From: JAHFPN01 sp963765745
Lineage (GTDB): Bacteria > Pseudomonadota > Alphaproteobacteria > Rhizobiales > Xanthobacteraceae
Assembly (NCBI GenBank): GCA_963765745.1
Contig: CAVXXM010000011.1
Coordinates: 186,001 to 250,000, forward strand
Reading direction: 5' to 3'
DNA length: 64,000 nt
Both the position numbers and the translations under genes were made by a program. Each line of letters opens with the position of its first letter. Positions within the stretch are counted from its first letter, which is position 1. The notes under the pieces are model-generated. The model was not told the origin of the DNA, did no database searches, and worked only from the letters and a program-made list of their open reading frames with translations. Positions 62,694-64,000 of the stretch are shown one piece after another.

Positions 62694-63809
62694 TTAGGCG
62701 GGCGCTGCGCGGCCCCAGGGGCCCGCGCCGGTGCTGGCGCGGGCGGCGCGCACCATCATCATCTCGCCGAGATTCTCGGCCGTCAGCAGCCCCACCAACT
62801 TGCCCGCGGCGTCGGTCACGCCGATCACGCCGGCGGCCTGTTCGGAGAGCGGCTTCAGGGCGCTTTCCAGCATGGCGCGGGATGAAATCACCGGCACATC
62901 CGGCTGCATGATCTCGAGCACCGGGGTCGCCGGCCCCTTGTCCTTCAGCGCCTTGATCATGGCGTCGCGGGTCAATACGCCGCGCAGGCGGCCGCCGCCA
63001 TCGACCACCGGAAACTCTTTCTGCGTGGTGCGGATCAGGCATTCGACCGCGTCGTTCACGCTCGCATCGGTGCGCAGCGTCTCGAACTTGGTGATCATCG
63101 CGTCGGCAACGAGCGCGCCGCGCGACACTTCGCGCAGCTGCACGTGGCCGGCCTCGCCGGAAGCGGCGAGGAACACGAAAATGCCGATGATGACGAGCAT
63201 CGGGTTGGTGAAAATCCCGAGGATGCCGAGCGCGATGGCGAAGCCCTGTCCGACGGAGGCCGCGATCTCGGTGGCGCGGGCGAAGCCGAGGCGAATGGCC
63301 AAGAGCGCACGCAGCACCCGGCCACCGTCCATGGGGAAGGCCGGGATCAGGTTGAAGAGGGCGAGAAAGATATTCGCGCCGGCGAGCTTGGCCGCCATGC
63401 CGATTTTCGGATCTTGGATGTTCGCAAGATTAGCGGGATCGACGGTGGCGCCTAGCAGCAGAATGAGAATCGCCGCGATCACCACGTTCACCAGCGGGCC
63501 CGCGATCGCGATCACGAGTTCTTCCTTCGGTTTCTCGGGGATGCGCTCGAGACTGGCGATGCCGCCGAAGAACCAGAGCGTGACGTCCGGGGTCTTTACG
63601 CCGTAGCGGCGCGCGGCGAAGACATGGCCGAACTCGTGCAGCAGCACGCACAGGAACAGGAGCGAGACGAAGAGCACCCCCTCATAGGCCGCGCTGGCGC
63701 CGCCCTGGCGGTAATAGGCCGTGCCGATCCAGATCAGGAACAGCAGGAAGGTAAAATGAATCCGCACCGCCGTTCCGGCGACGGTGCCGACCTTGAGCGA
63801 CCAGGACAT
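62694..63809 (-). CDS. Site-2 protease family (M50) protein with CBS domains
   Basis: A 371-residue intramembrane metalloprotease of the M50 family: zinc motif HEFGH at 58-62, NLIPAFPMDGGRVL with Asp161 as third ligand, several membrane helices, and two CBS domains at about 230-350 that probably bind adenosine nucleotides. Substrates, possibly anti-sigma factors, are unknown. It is downstream of argG on the same strand and divergent from nothing; 85 bases separate it from typA. Confidence 0.93.
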   Translation of the reverse strand: MSWSLKVGTVAGTAVRIHFTFLLFLIWIGTAYYRQGGASAAYEGVLFVSLLFLCVLLHEFGHVFAARRYGVKTPDVTLWFFGGIASLERIPEKPKEELVIAIAGPLVNVVIAAILILLLGATVDPANLANIQDPKIGMAAKLAGANIFLALFNLIPAFPMDGGRVLRALLAIRLGFARATEIAASVGQGFAIALGILGIFTNPMLVIIGIFVFLAASGEAGHVQLREVSRGALVADAMITKFETLRTDASVNDAVECLIRTTQKEFPVVDGGGRLRGVLTRDAMIKALKDKGPATPVLEIMQPDVPVISSRAMLESALKPLSEQAAGVIGVTDAAGKLVGLLTAENLGEMMMVRAARASTGAGPWGRAAPA

Positions 63810-63886
63810 GACGAACTCCAGCGCACGTTGCGTGCGGCAGCCTCTAGGTAGGGATTTGCGGCGCTAAGTGCCAGCAGTCGGCAGAA

Positions 63887-64000
63887 TCAGCGCTTTTCGA
63901 TCTTGCGCTTGCGCATGCCGAGCGTGCGCAGCCGCAGCGCGTTGAGCTTGATGAAGCCCGCGGCGTCGCGGTGATCGTAGGCCACCGCGCCCTCTTCGAA
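63887..64000 (-). CDS. argG: Argininosuccinate synthase, C-terminal fragment (5' end outside window)
   Basis: The last 37 codons, reading AVAYDHRDAAGFIKLNALRL then RTLGMRKRKIEKR and a stop at 63887. The FIKLNALRLR end is characteristic of ArgG of the type found in alphaproteobacteria. The rest of the gene lies beyond the window. Confidence 0.82.
   Translation of the reverse strand, partial: FEEGAVAYDHRDAAGFIKLNALRLRTLGMRKRKIEKR

Overview
The window is high-GC, densely coded chromosomal DNA. Gene content and order point to an alphaproteobacterium of the Hyphomicrobiales (Bradyrhizobiaceae/Xanthobacteraceae-like). Supporting blocks are ftsK-lolA-xthA, hemC-hemD-COG4223-hemY divergent from tsaD-gpsA, htpX-rsmB-heparinase-purH, and trxA-like-LON-Trm112. 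The family-level placement is inference from synteny and protein style. No stretch over 300 bases lacks a gene; the longest gaps are 57955-58245 and 12527-12810.

Layout. 1-10.6 kb: frameshifted leuS (3' end outside the window), a YggS-type PLP protein, an L,D-transpeptidase, an orphan response regulator with a cyclic-nucleotide-binding protein, xthA, a LolA-like protein, ftsK and a PLP aminotransferase. 10.6-14.7 kb: two consecutive glnK-amtB modules, with a sigma-54-like promoter and terminators between them. 14.7-24.6 kb: tesB, a UbiH-type hydroxylase, Trm112, a LON-domain protein, a thioredoxin-TPR chaperone, a ProX-like editing protein, tRNA-Gly, a frameshifted amidohydrolase, gamma-glutamyltransferase, an AhpD-like protein and an MFS transporter. 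24.6-30.7 kb: purH, a heparinase-like protein, rsmB, htpX and a DUF1674 protein. 30.8-34.7 kb: three tandem cyclopropane-fatty-acid-synthase-like genes. 34.8-45.5 kb: a second L,D-transpeptidase, DUF1993, acs, DUF1761, EVE, gpsA, tsaD and the heme operon, ending at tRNA-Thr. 45.6-58 kb: an accessory redox region with DUF3237, two GMC oxidoreductases, an acyl-CoA-dehydrogenase-like flavoenzyme, a VOC protein, a protein-isoaspartate methyltransferase/erythromycin-esterase fusion, a carboxymuconolactone-decarboxylase-like protein, a hydroxyisobutyrate-dehydrogenase-like protein, a metallo-beta-lactamase lactonase, a TsdA-like dihaem cytochrome c, TerB and a class I glutamine amidotransferase. 58-64 kb: tRNA-Ala, yggT, DUF167, folD, a GNAT, typA, a site-2 protease and the 3' end of argG.

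Most of the window is housekeeping. The parts worth a second look are the duplicated nitrogen-sensing modules, the CFA triplet, the redox region with its FNR/FixK-type box in front of the methyltransferase-esterase fusion, a family of three palindromic intergenic repeats, a 32-bp near-perfect palindrome, and an orphan terminator that could end a small RNA. I did not find a CRISPR array, transposase, integrase, toxin-antitoxin pair or recognisable defence system.

Several conserved genes (leuS, ftsK, the aminotransferase, the amidohydrolase, htpX, the third CFA gene) carry small indels, often in homopolymers or short repeats. I read these mostly as consensus sequence errors rather than decay. 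Coordinates of those genes span the break.
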